A stretch of 64,000 nt of DNA from Confluentibacter lentus (GTDB lineage Bacteria; Bacteroidota; Bacteroidia; Flavobacteriales; Flavobacteriaceae), in NCBI RefSeq assembly GCF_002806995.1, contig NZ_NIHE01000006.1, positions 1-64,000 on the forward strand, written 5' to 3'. Shown in pieces: positions 1 through 9,547 of this stretch. The translations under genes were made by a program, and so were the position numbers. Under the pieces are notes generated by a model that had not been told where the DNA came from, did no database searches, and saw nothing but the letters and a program-made list of their open reading frames with translations. Positions within the stretch are counted from its first letter, which is position 1, and each line of letters starts with the position of its first letter.

Positions 1-82
1 CACCTCTTACCATTCCGAACAGAGTAGTTAAGCCCGTTAGCGCCGATGGTACTGCGAAAGTGGGAGAGTAGGTCGTTGCCTT
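1..82 (+). rRNA. rrf: 5S ribosomal RNA, 3' part (5' end outside window)
   Basis: The first 82 bases read as the 3' two thirds of a bacterial 5S rRNA, with the conserved stretches CATTCCGAACAGAG, TTAAGCCC, GCCGATGGTACTGC and GTGGGAGAGTAGGTCG in the usual order. A strong hairpin terminator follows at once. This implies that an rRNA operon (16S-23S-5S) lies just upstream of the window on the + strand. Confidence 0.95.
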
Positions 83-88
83 TCTTGG

Positions 89-124
89 AAGCCCTTCATA
101 GCAATATGAAGGGCTTTTTTTTAT
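89..124 (+). terminator. Rho-independent terminator of the rRNA operon
   Basis: AAGCCCTTCAta followed by a short loop and taTGAAGGGCTT forms a long perfect stem, then a run of eight T. It sits 7 nt after the end of the 5S sequence. Confidence 0.9.
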
Positions 125-201
125 GAGTGTAAGGAGTGGTATTTATAAAGACTAAGTGGAAATAATTTTTAAACTTAAAAAATTTATTTAATTTAGTCTA
201 C

Positions 202-705
202 ATGAACATAATTATACAATCTACATTAAAAACACTTCAAAAGTCTCAATATATTCTTGCCAATTTATCCAACGAGCAACTATCTAATACCTCGGTATCT
301 CCTTACTATTCAAGTATTGGATCGCATATAAGGCATATTTTGGATTTTTATGATTGTATATTAAATAAGGATTTAAAGAATAGAATCGATTTGACAGCAA
401 GGACCAGAAATAAGGCTGTTGAAAATTGTTGTAATCTAGCAGAAGAGTATTTAAATGTAATCACTGAAAGGCTTAAAGACTCCGATTTTAATATAGATGA
501 TATTATTATAGTTGCAGATGATTTGGGGTTAGGAAAGATTGAAATGTCTTATACCTTAGCAGCGATATTATCGCAAGCTAATAGCCATGCGATACATCAT
601 TATGCTATTATAAACTATATATTAAATGGTTTAAATGTTTCATTAGAAGATTCAGATTTTGGATATAATCCTACCACTCCAAAAAGAGAGAAGCAAAACA
701 ATTAA
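202..705 (+). CDS. DinB-family-like protein
   Basis: A 167-residue all-alpha protein with the DinB/YfiT-type layout: His42 and His45 in SHIRHIL near the end of helix 2 and His129, His132 and His133 in NSHAIHHY in a late helix. DinB-superfamily proteins are four-helix bundles that bind a divalent metal through three such histidines and often act as thiol-dependent transferases; the substrate here is unknown. It is a single gene with its own space after the rRNA terminator and converges on the DUF6095 gene, leaving only 3 nt between stops. The family assignment rests on the histidine pattern; no function is claimed. Confidence 0.75.
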   Translation: MNIIIQSTLKTLQKSQYILANLSNEQLSNTSVSPYYSSIGSHIRHILDFYDCILNKDLKNRIDLTARTRNKAVENCCNLAEEYLNVITERLKDSDFNIDDIIIVADDLGLGKIEMSYTLAAILSQANSHAIHHYAIINYILNGLNVSLEDSDFGYNPTTPKREKQNN

Positions 706-708
706 TGA

Positions 709-939
709 TTATTTTTTAAACATGCTATTCATTATAATTTTAATGCCTTTGAATATTAAAAAGATAGCAAACGCTGAAATTAAGCAGCCTAGTATAAGTA
801 TAGGTAAGTAAAGAGGTTTTTCTTTATTGCTAAGGGCCACACTAAGTAAAATAGGACCCATGAATAGACTTAGCACTGCAAAAATTAATGTTTTTACACC
901 TTTCGCCAAAATTTTTTTATCCGTTTTACTTGTTTCCAT
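709..939 (-). CDS. DUF6095 family small membrane protein
   Basis: A 76-residue protein with two predicted membrane segments (about residues 15-35 and 45-68), a lysine-rich N terminus and a KGIKIIM motif after the second segment, matching the flavobacterial DUF6095 family as I know it. Its start lies inside the 3' end of murQ (14-nt overlap), so it is probably translated from the same mRNA. Function unknown; it would sit in the inner membrane. Confidence 0.75.
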   Translation of the reverse strand: METSKTDKKILAKGVKTLIFAVLSLFMGPILLSVALSNKEKPLYLPILILGCLISAFAIFLIFKGIKIIMNSMFKK

Positions 940-1747
940 GGTGGTAGTTTATTATTGCCAATCGTACATTTTTATATGTATCTAATAAATTTTTTGCTTC
1001 TTGTTGAGAGATATTTAACTCCGACATAATCATTTTAGTGCCTCTATCAACGAGTTTATTGTTGCTTAGTTGCATATCCACCATTTTATTTCCTTTAATA
1101 TGACCTAACTGAATCATAGTAGTAGTGGTTATCATATTTAAAACCATTTTTTGAGCAGTTCCAGCTTTCATTCTAGAACTTCCTGTCACAAATTCTGGGC
1201 CAACGATAACTTCAATCGGATATCTAGCGGTTATAGATAATGGACTATCCTGATTACAAGTGATGCATCCAGTCACAATATCATTTTTGTTGCACATTTC
1301 TAAAGCAGATATCACATAAGGTGTCGTGCCAGAAGCCGCTATACCTATAACAATATCATTTTTGTTGATTTTATAAGATTTTAAATCTTGCCACCCCAGA
1401 GTAGTTGAATCTTCTGCAAACTCGACAGCTTTTCTAATGGCGGTATCACCTCCAGCTATCAATCCGATTACCAAGTCATGCGATACACCAAATGTAGGGG
1501 GACATTCAGAGGCATCTAAAATACCCAGTCTCCCACTAGTACCTGCTCCTAAATAGAATAAGCGTCCGCCGATTTTTAGTTTAGAAACTATTTGTTCGAT
1601 TAAATTTTCAATCTGGGGAAGCGCCTTTTCAACAGCTAATGCAACCGTTTTATCTTCATTATTGATATTTTTAAGCAATTCGGAAACACTCATCTTTTCC
1701 AGATGGTTATAATTAGAATCTTGTTCGGTAGTTTTAATAAAGTTCAT
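926..1747 (-). CDS. murQ: N-acetylmuramic acid 6-phosphate etherase
   Basis: MurQ cleaves the D-lactyl ether of MurNAc-6-phosphate to give GlcNAc-6-phosphate and lactate, in cell-wall sugar recycling. The 273-residue sequence has the SIS-domain phosphosugar loop GAGTSGR at 67-73, the acidic catalytic region ASECPP (Glu81) and the family signature GPEFVTGSSRMKAGTAQK at 183-200. Length is slightly shorter than the usual ~300. It overlaps the DUF6095 gene downstream. No anmK or MurNAc transporter gene is beside it here, so the source of its substrate is not shown by the window. Confidence 0.93.
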   Translation of the reverse strand: MNFIKTTEQDSNYNHLEKMSVSELLKNINNEDKTVALAVEKALPQIENLIEQIVSKLKIGGRLFYLGAGTSGRLGILDASECPPTFGVSHDLVIGLIAGGDTAIRKAVEFAEDSTTLGWQDLKSYKINKNDIVIGIAASGTTPYVISALEMCNKNDIVTGCITCNQDSPLSITARYPIEVIVGPEFVTGSSRMKAGTAQKMVLNMITTTTMIQLGHIKGNKMVDMQLSNNKLVDRGTKMIMSELNISQQEAKNLLDTYKNVRLAIINYHHGNK

Positions 1748-1837
1748 CTGTCAAAAATACACTTTTTTGATAATGTGATTGTAAATCTATCACCTTCCTT
1801 TTGATACTTTATACATAGTTTTGTTTTAAACAAAATT

Positions 1838-2662
1838 TTATTCAATAGTATAAATAAATTGGTCTGCTTCCGATAGTCTAAAATATCCAAAAGGATAGTT
1901 GTCAGGGTTTGTTGTATTAACACAATTACCTCTAATACTGGTAGGTTGGGTTTCAAAAGGACTGCCATTTTCATCTGCCTTTTGTTGGAGTAAAAGAAAA
2001 ATAAACTCATAAAATCGCTTGGAAACTCCATAGTTTCTAATGATTATTTTATCACCTGGATAAAGGTCTTCTTTGCTGAAATATCCAAAAATATCATTTC
2101 CGTTGGTAAATTCATCATCATAAATCTCTAAATCAACCAAAGAATTTTTATCATTAATGAATTCAAAGAAATAATAATTATCTTCATTTTCAGGATCGTT
2201 ATAATAGGCTTTAAGTTCGGTTTCATCACCTGAAAATCCTTTATCATTTTCCTGTTCTACACGGGTAATTGAAGTGACCGATTTTAATATTTCGGTGCCA
2301 ATGTAGGTTTCATTTTTGTAGTTAATAGTTAGGGTGTATTCTTCATCGATTTTAGGAATAAAATCATATGCAACGTAAATGCCTGTATCGCCTTCTTCAT
2401 TAAAAACAAATGTATTGTTACTAGTATCTGTGATTTTTACTTCGGCGTTTATTGCTGGTTGAATTTGCGTATCAAAATAAGGAGCTGATAACGATAATTT
2501 TATTACCTGAAAATTACCAGTAGTTCCTTTAAGCCAATTGATAGAGGCTTCAATAACCAATTTTGGTGGAATACTGGGAGCACCAATTTGGATAACATCT
2601 TCGCAAGCTGTTGTCAATATGCAGATAAAAATGAGTATTGTTTTTTTGAATATTGAATTCAT
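1838..2662 (-). CDS. DUF4249 domain-containing lipoprotein
   Basis: A 274-residue exported lipoprotein: hydrophobic signal (residues 8-19) ending in the lipobox LTTAC with Cys20, then beta-rich segments with the DUF4249 hallmarks (PPKLVIEASI near residue 35, EYTLTINY near 103). DUF4249 proteins are usually encoded just downstream of a TonB-dependent receptor, as here (4-nt gap), and are thought to work with it at the outer membrane. The pair is in one operon. Substrate unknown; this is not a SusC/SusD polysaccharide pair because no SusD-like gene is present. Confidence 0.85.
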   Translation of the reverse strand: MNSIFKKTILIFICILTTACEDVIQIGAPSIPPKLVIEASINWLKGTTGNFQVIKLSLSAPYFDTQIQPAINAEVKITDTSNNTFVFNEEGDTGIYVAYDFIPKIDEEYTLTINYKNETYIGTEILKSVTSITRVEQENDKGFSGDETELKAYYNDPENEDNYYFFEFINDKNSLVDLEIYDDEFTNGNDIFGYFSKEDLYPGDKIIIRNYGVSKRFYEFIFLLLQQKADENGSPFETQPTSIRGNCVNTTNPDNYPFGYFRLSEADQFIYTIE

Positions 2663-2666
2663 GATG

Positions 2667-5045
2667 TTAAAACTTAAAATTATAGGATACAGACGGTACT
2701 ATACCGAATATTGATAATCGCGTTGCTTCATTAAGCCCGCTTGTTTCATTGCTTCCAAAGCGAATAGATGCGGCATTTCTTCTATTATAAGCATTATAAA
2801 TTCCAAAAACCCAATAACTTTGCCAGCCTTCTTTTTTTTCTGGTTTTGGGGTGTATGTTGTTGAAATATCCAAACGATGATATGACGGTAATCTATTGGA
2901 ATTCCTTGGTTCGAAATTGGGAACATTTACACCATTATATATGTATTGCGAATTAGGGTATGTTGTTGGTCTGCCAGTTTGAAATAAAAAATTAGCATTT
3001 AACTTCCATTTTTCAGAATACTTATAGCTTCCGGTTATTGAGATATCATGTGTTCTATCATGGGGTGTATTGTACCAATTACCATTATTAATACCCAATT
3101 CATTAGGTGTTCTTCCTTTGGTTTGTTGCTTTGATTTTGAAAGCGTATAAGCTATCCAACCATTTAACCTTCCTTCATTTTTTTTAAATAAAATCTCTAA
3201 ACCATAAGCTTCGGCATTACCATTTAATATCACTTGTTCTATGGCATTATTTGCTATTAAATCGGCTCCATCAATATAGTCAATTCTATTTTTAACTGTT
3301 TTATAAAAACTTTCAATCTCTAGTGAATAATTTGTATTGTTGAAGTTTTTGAAATAACCCAAGGCAAATTGGTCTAATAATTGGGGCTTTATATATTTTC
3401 CACTTGGAGTCCAAACATCAAGAGGCGTAGGAGAACTTGTATTGGACAATAAATGCAAATATTGGCTCATGCGATTATAGCTTGCTTTCACAGATGAGTT
3501 ATTATTAAGTTGATAAGCAATTGATAGCCTAGGTTCCACATTAAAAAATGATTTTATAACATCACTTCTTTTAAAGTTTTCTGTGCCAATTGGATTTGCT
3601 TTTTCATAAATCTGTAAGTTATCATTAAAAATGACAGCTTGATCATTTTCATAAATATTAAGTTCATCTTGGCCTAAACGTAAAAATGAACTTAATCTTA
3701 ATCCAAATGACACTGCAATTTTATCTGATAATTGATATTCAGAATCCAAATAAACAGCATTCTCAAAAGCATATTTGTCTATAAGTTTAAATGGACTAAT
3801 TCCAGACGTTTGCGTTGTTGGATCAATTTTTCCCGGATTAAATTTGTAATAAATACTGTTTAAACCAAATTCGAGTTTCATTTTATTGCTTAAATAATAT
3901 TTGAAATCGTATTTTAAATTAAAGTTTTGAATCCCAGAGTTCCATTTAAACTCCACAAAATTGAGTTTTAAATCATAGTAATAATCGGAATAAATAAGTG
4001 ATAAATTGGTAAAAAGTTTATTGGAGAATAAATGATTCCATCTTACATTAAGAGTGGAATTTCCATAGATGTTTTCAAAAGAATCTGCAATAGTAAATAC
4101 ATCACGACCAAAATAGCCAGATAAGTAAATATTATTTTTATCATCTATTTTGAAGCTTAACTTGGTGTTTAAATCATAAAAATAAGCTTCATTATTAATG
4201 TCAAACAGAGGTAAAAATAAGTGTGCATAACTAGAGCGCCCTCCAAAAAGAAACGAACTTTTGTCCTTTTTTAAAGGTCCTTCAATAAGAAGTCTGCTAG
4301 AAACAATACCTATGCCACCATTAGCATGGAATTTTTTGCTATTACCATCTTTCTGATAAATATCCAATACAGATGATACCCTGCCACCATATCGTGCAGG
4401 AATGCCTCCTTTGTATAATTTCAGGTCTTTGATGGCATCTGGATTAAAAACTGAAAAGAAGCCAAATAGGTGAGATGAGTTGTAAATGGTGGCTTCATCT
4501 AAAAGAATTAAATTTTGGTCAACCGCGCCACCCCTTACATTAAATCCAGAAGCCCCTTCACCAGCATTTGTCACCCCAGGTAATAATGTGATTGCTTTTA
4601 TAATATCTGCTTCTCCCAAAACAACAGGTATGTTTTTAATGGTATTAGATGTTAAGCTATTAACACTCATTTGAGGCTTTTTAATATCTAGCTTTTCAAT
4701 ATTTTCCGTAATTATTATTTCGTTTAGGGTTTCAATGTTTTCTTCTAAACGATAGTTTTTAGTGATATTTTCCGAAAGATTTAATGTATCGGTTATTGTA
4801 TTATAGCCAATGGATGATATAATTATTTTATGAGTGCCCTTTGGAAGTGTGATCGAGAAAAAACCGTACTCATTTGAAGATGTTCCTAACTCAATTTCAG
4901 GAAAGTAAAGATTAACACCTATGACTGTTTCGTTACTTTTTACTTCAAATATAGTACCACTTAAAGTGAATTTTTCTTGTGAATTTGAATAAAAACAATT
5001 GAAAAAGCAAAGCATGGCAAAGCAGGTAAAGATGTTTTTCATCAA
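2667..5045 (-). CDS. TonB-dependent receptor with N-terminal CarboxypepD-reg domain
   Basis: A 792-residue outer-membrane active transporter. Order: signal peptide (1-22), carboxypeptidase-regulatory-like beta domain (about 27-110, ending in ETLNEIIITE), plug domain (about 130-240) with GFNVRGGAVDQNLILLDE and the motif GGIPARYGGR, then a 22-strand-type barrel ending in an aromatic residue (SYNFKF) as expected for BAM-dependent insertion. The DUF4249 lipoprotein gene follows after 4 nt. The combination is typical of Bacteroidetes uptake or surface systems of unknown ligand. Energy would come from a TonB protein such as the one encoded at 13219-13947, although that link is only inferred. Confidence 0.9.
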   Translation of the reverse strand: MMKNIFTCFAMLCFFNCFYSNSQEKFTLSGTIFEVKSNETVIGVNLYFPEIELGTSSNEYGFFSITLPKGTHKIIISSIGYNTITDTLNLSENITKNYRLEENIETLNEIIITENIEKLDIKKPQMSVNSLTSNTIKNIPVVLGEADIIKAITLLPGVTNAGEGASGFNVRGGAVDQNLILLDEATIYNSSHLFGFFSVFNPDAIKDLKLYKGGIPARYGGRVSSVLDIYQKDGNSKKFHANGGIGIVSSRLLIEGPLKKDKSSFLFGGRSSYAHLFLPLFDINNEAYFYDLNTKLSFKIDDKNNIYLSGYFGRDVFTIADSFENIYGNSTLNVRWNHLFSNKLFTNLSLIYSDYYYDLKLNFVEFKWNSGIQNFNLKYDFKYYLSNKMKLEFGLNSIYYKFNPGKIDPTTQTSGISPFKLIDKYAFENAVYLDSEYQLSDKIAVSFGLRLSSFLRLGQDELNIYENDQAVIFNDNLQIYEKANPIGTENFKRSDVIKSFFNVEPRLSIAYQLNNNSSVKASYNRMSQYLHLLSNTSSPTPLDVWTPSGKYIKPQLLDQFALGYFKNFNNTNYSLEIESFYKTVKNRIDYIDGADLIANNAIEQVILNGNAEAYGLEILFKKNEGRLNGWIAYTLSKSKQQTKGRTPNELGINNGNWYNTPHDRTHDISITGSYKYSEKWKLNANFLFQTGRPTTYPNSQYIYNGVNVPNFEPRNSNRLPSYHRLDISTTYTPKPEKKEGWQSYWVFGIYNAYNRRNAASIRFGSNETSGLNEATRLSIFGIVPSVSYNFKF

Positions 5046-5062
5046 TCAATTTTTGATAAATG

Positions 5063-5094
5063 TAAAAAAAATGCCTCTGATTAAGAGGCATTTT
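5063..5094 (-). terminator. Rho-independent terminator downstream of icd
   Basis: Read on the minus strand, AATGCCTC-ttaatca-GAGGCATT is followed by an eight-T run. It lies 24 nt after the icd stop and just upstream of the TonB-receptor start, separating the two transcription units. Confidence 0.85.
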
Positions 5095-5117
5095 ATATAA
5101 ACTTTATATTAATAATT

Positions 5118-7346
<2,229 letters not shown>

Positions 7347-7513
7347 TTAATAAAGTGCTTAAATTTTGAAAATACACTCATGCATTTTTCGAGTTGCGAA
7401 TATACAAAAATTGATTTTTATTAATTGGCTATTCTTACGTGAAGTGTGCATATTTATTGGAATTATAAAAAAAAATGCTGCTGTAGAGAATTTGTTAAAA
7501 AATAGGTAAGATA

Positions 7514-7567
7514 TTTAAAAAACAAAAGCCATATCATATAGAACTTAATCTATTGTGATATGGCTTT
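7514..7567 (-). terminator. Rho-independent terminator of an orphan minus-strand unit
   Basis: Twelve-base perfect stem AAAGCCATATCA / TGATATGGCTTT (arms 7556-7567 and 7525-7536, read on the minus strand) followed by TTGTTTTTT. No annotated gene ends here: icd starts downstream and rplS has its own terminator at 8118-8149. It therefore marks the end of some other minus-strand transcript. Confidence 0.75.
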
Positions 7568-7669
7568 CTTTGAAGTAGCATGACTTGACCTAATTAGTAT
7601 TGCTACTAAATCAACTTAATCTTTCGATTAATCTTTTCAATGCAAGTATTGCTATTTCAACGAAACATT

Positions 7670-7792
7670 TTAGTAATTTTCAATATGCATTGACATACTA
7701 CTAAAATATTTCTGTTTATTGTTTTTTTTGATGCTTTTCAATCTATCATTTGTTTTCACAACTAATAAATTTCGAAACATTGCTCTTGCCAT
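7670..7792 (-). CDS. Possible 40-residue basic protein
   Basis: ATG-to-TAA frame of 40 codons inside the orphan transcript. The peptide starts MARAMFRNLLVVKTNDRLKS and is strongly basic (about ten Lys/Arg), with AT-rich codons like the neighbours. GAAAGGG lies 6 nt before the ATG, which is unusual in this SD-poor genome. A second, overlapping 27-codon frame (7762-7845) is also open, and the end of the 40-codon frame coincides with an RNA hairpin, so the frame may be fortuitous. I do not recognise the sequence. Confidence 0.22.
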   Translation of the reverse strand: MARAMFRNLLVVKTNDRLKSIKKNNKQKYFSSMSMHIENY

Positions 7793-7850
7793 AATAAGCC
7801 CTTTCGGAACCTATCATTTTCAGAACTTTCAATCATATTAGTCATTTAGC

Positions 7851-7900
7851 TGCTTACACATCTAAATCTATCTATGGTATCATGGTTTTTTGCTTACACA
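7851..7900. repeat. Pair of 10-bp direct repeats, TGCTTACACA
   Basis: TGCTTACACA occurs at 7851-7860 and again at 7891-7900, exactly 40 bp apart start to start. They lie near the middle of the orphan transcript. They could be a protein- or RNA-binding site or chance. Confidence 0.5.
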
Positions 7901-8028
7901 CGCATACACGTGGTGCAAAATAACCTCAAAAAACAATAATTTTTATAAAGAACGTTGCTTCATTTAGAATGTCAATATAAATTCACTTTTACATGAAACC
8001 AACCGAGGGTTGTTATTTAATTCTTATG

Positions 8029-8059
8029 CTAAGATAGTTTAAGAAATGAAAAAACCAAA
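8029..8059 (-). promoter_or_regulatory. Promoter of the orphan minus-strand unit
   Basis: On the minus strand TTTG (8059-8056), 19-nt spacer, TATCTTAG (8036-8029): a full -33 element and a 7-of-8 match to TAnnTTTG with the canonical spacing. It lies downstream of the rplS terminator and points toward icd. Confidence 0.55.
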
Positions 8060-8117
8060 CTTTTTAGGCCATTAGATATCAACGCGTTATAAACCGATGT
8101 TATTAACTTTTGTTCAT

Positions 8118-8149
8118 AAAAAAAGCCTTGATACAATATCAAGGCTTTT
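8118..8149 (-). terminator. Rho-independent terminator of rplS
   Basis: On the minus strand AAAAGCCTTGATA / TATCAAGGCTTTT with a short loop and seven-T tail, 31 nt after the rplS stop. It is nearly symmetrical and could work in both directions. Confidence 0.88.
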
Positions 8150-8179
8150 GAATTTCTGTTTAAAAACAGAAGTATATTT

Positions 8180-8530
8180 TTAGTGTCTACTTTCCTTAAT
8201 TCTAGCTTTTTTACCAGTAAGACCTCTAAAATAGAAGATTCTAGCTCTACGAACTTTACCTTTTTTGTTAACTTCAATTTTTTGCAATGCAGGCAAATTA
8301 ATTGGGAATATACGTTCTACTCCAATAGTACCAGACATTTTTCTGATGGTGAAGGTTTCTGATGCTCCAGTGCCTCTTCTTTGAATAACTACACCTCTAA
8401 AAAACTGAGTACGCACTTTTTCGCCCTCTCTAATTTCATAGTAAACAGTAATTGTGTCTCCAGCTCCAAACTCTGGAAAGTCTTTTTTGGTTACAAACTC
8501 GTCTTGAACAAATTTTACTAAAGATTCCAT
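8180..8530 (-). CDS. rplS: 50S ribosomal protein L19
   Basis: A 116-residue protein (usual 115-130) of the large subunit at the 30S-50S interface. Family motifs: FGAGDTITVYYEIREGEK, FRGVVIQRRG, ETFTIRKMSGTIGVERIFP, KVRRARIFYFRGLTGKKARI. It follows trmD in the same direction with 136 nt between, as in many bacteria, but the gap holds its own TATCTTTG -7 element and a repeat copy. A terminator follows. Confidence 0.97.
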   Translation of the reverse strand: MESLVKFVQDEFVTKKDFPEFGAGDTITVYYEIREGEKVRTQFFRGVVIQRRGTGASETFTIRKMSGTIGVERIFPINLPALQKIEVNKKGKVRRARIFYFRGLTGKKARIKESRH

Positions 8531-8604
8531 ATCTTTAAATTTAATATTGATTAATTCGGAACAACATTCACGATTCTCGCCAGAGGTTAACCCGAAATTG
8601 GCTG

Positions 8605-8612
8605 CAAAGATA
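8605..8612 (-). promoter_or_regulatory. rplS: -7 element upstream of rplS
   Basis: TATCTTTG on the minus strand, a perfect Bacteroidetes -7 box, 75 nt before the rplS start. No clear TTTG at -33. It would give rplS a leader of about 70 nt. Confidence 0.55.
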
Positions 8613-8619
8613 ATTAAAA

Positions 8620-8651
8620 AGTTAAGAGTTAAAAGCTAAAAGCCAAAAGTT
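8620..8651. repeat. Solo copy of the AGTTAAAAGTTAAAAGC repeat
   Basis: This 32-bp element between rplS and trmD matches 28 of 32 positions with the element at 21214-21245 that borders a four-helix-bundle gene. Here there is no ORF beside it. Confidence 0.6.
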
Positions 8652-8666
8652 TTTGAAAATAAGTAT

Positions 8667-9344
8667 TTAATCTTCCAACAAGTCGGGTCGTCGTTGTTTG
8701 GTGCGTTCAAAAGCCTGTTCTTCTCGCCATTTTTCTATTTCAGGTAGGTTGCCGCTAAACAGTAATTCTGGGACTTTCCAACCTTTATACTCACGTGGCT
8801 TGGTATAAATGGGCGGAGCCAATAAATTATCTTGAAACGAATCGGTTAGGGCAGAGGTTTCATTACCTAAAACACCAGGAATTAATCTAATAATCGCATC
8901 ACAAAGTACCGCGGCAGCCAATTCGCCACCAGATAACACATAATCGCCAATAGAAATTTCCCGGGTTATAAAATGATCGCGCACCCGTTGGTCAACCCCT
9001 TTATAGTGGCCACATAAAATAATGATGTTTTCTTTTAATGATAGGTGGTTTGCGATGCCCTGTTTTAGGGTTTCGCCATCAGGCGTCATATAAATGACTT
9101 CATCATAATGGCGTTCTGCTTTTAGTCCAGAAATGCATTTATCAATCGGTTCAATCATCATCACCATACCGGCACCTCCACCAAATTGGGTATCGTCAAC
9201 CGATTTATAATTATCACTCGTGTAATCCCTTAAATTATGAAAATGGACTTCGACCAAATTAGCTTCTATAGCGCGTTTTAATATGGAGGCTTCAAACGGA
9301 CTTTTAAGTAATTCGGGTAAAACGGTGATGATATCTATGCGCAT
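8667..9344 (-). CDS. trmD: tRNA (guanine-N1-)-methyltransferase
   Basis: TrmD methylates N1 of G37 in tRNAs with a G36 (Leu, Pro, Arg), using SAM, to prevent frameshifting. The 225-residue protein has the SPOUT trefoil-knot motifs [40 protein letters not shown] and IPGVLGN, and the conserved C-terminal RRPDLLE. Length is normal. It lies upstream of rplS on the same strand; rimM and rpsP, often adjacent elsewhere, are not here. Confidence 0.97.
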   Translation of the reverse strand: MRIDIITVLPELLKSPFEASILKRAIEANLVEVHFHNLRDYTSDNYKSVDDTQFGGGAGMVMMIEPIDKCISGLKAERHYDEVIYMTPDGETLKQGIANHLSLKENIIILCGHYKGVDQRVRDHFITREISIGDYVLSGGELAAAVLCDAIIRLIPGVLGNETSALTDSFQDNLLAPPIYTKPREYKGWKVPELLFSGNLPEIEKWREEQAFERTKQRRPDLLED

Positions 9345-9363
9345 GATGGTATTTTAAAACATG

Positions 9364-9371
9364 CAAAGATA
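9364..9371 (-). promoter_or_regulatory. trmD: -7 element upstream of trmD
   Basis: TATCTTTG on the minus strand, perfect match to TAnnTTTG, 20 nt before the trmD start. No clear -33 box. Confidence 0.55.
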
Positions 9372-9547
9372 GTTTATTTGGAGAATATTTTTTTGGTGAG
9401 GGATTTGGTTTTGTTTAACGTGTTAGTGCATGATTAGTTGGGTGGTTGAACAGGAAATTTAGCAAATAAAAAATGAATAGAAAATCTGAGAGGATTTTCG
9501 TAAGTGGCTTGAACTGACAATTAATTTTATACTGTGTTTTGCACAGT

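Larger units (their letters stand above)
7514..8022 (-). ncRNA. Candidate structured RNA or short-gene transcript between rplS and icd
   Basis: An 850-bp stretch without a long gene, bounded on the minus strand by a good Bacteroidetes promoter (8029-8059) and a strong terminator (7514-7567), giving a transcript of about 500 nt. Its 3' half holds successive hairpins: 9-bp stem with arms 7699-7707/7667-7675, TTAATC-GAAA-GATTAA with a GNRA loop at 7616-7631, and a 7-bp stem with arms 7601-7607/7574-7580. The GAAA loop exists only on the minus strand. I found no match by eye to tmRNA, RNase P RNA, SRP RNA or 6S RNA consensus stretches. A 40-codon ORF (7670-7792) lies within it, so it could instead be a small-protein mRNA. 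Confidence 0.4.

Noticed and set aside
1744-2031. 95-codon ORF on the minus strand beside the DUF4249 gene
   Set aside because: Overlaps the DUF4249 coding sequence in another frame, and its translation has no family features.
2699-2926. 75-codon ORF inside the TonB-receptor gene
   Set aside because: Frame-shifted shadow of the receptor barrel end.
8029-8277. 82-codon minus-strand ORF overlapping the 3' end of rplS
   Set aside because: Begins inside rplS in another frame and runs through the rplS terminator; low-complexity composition.
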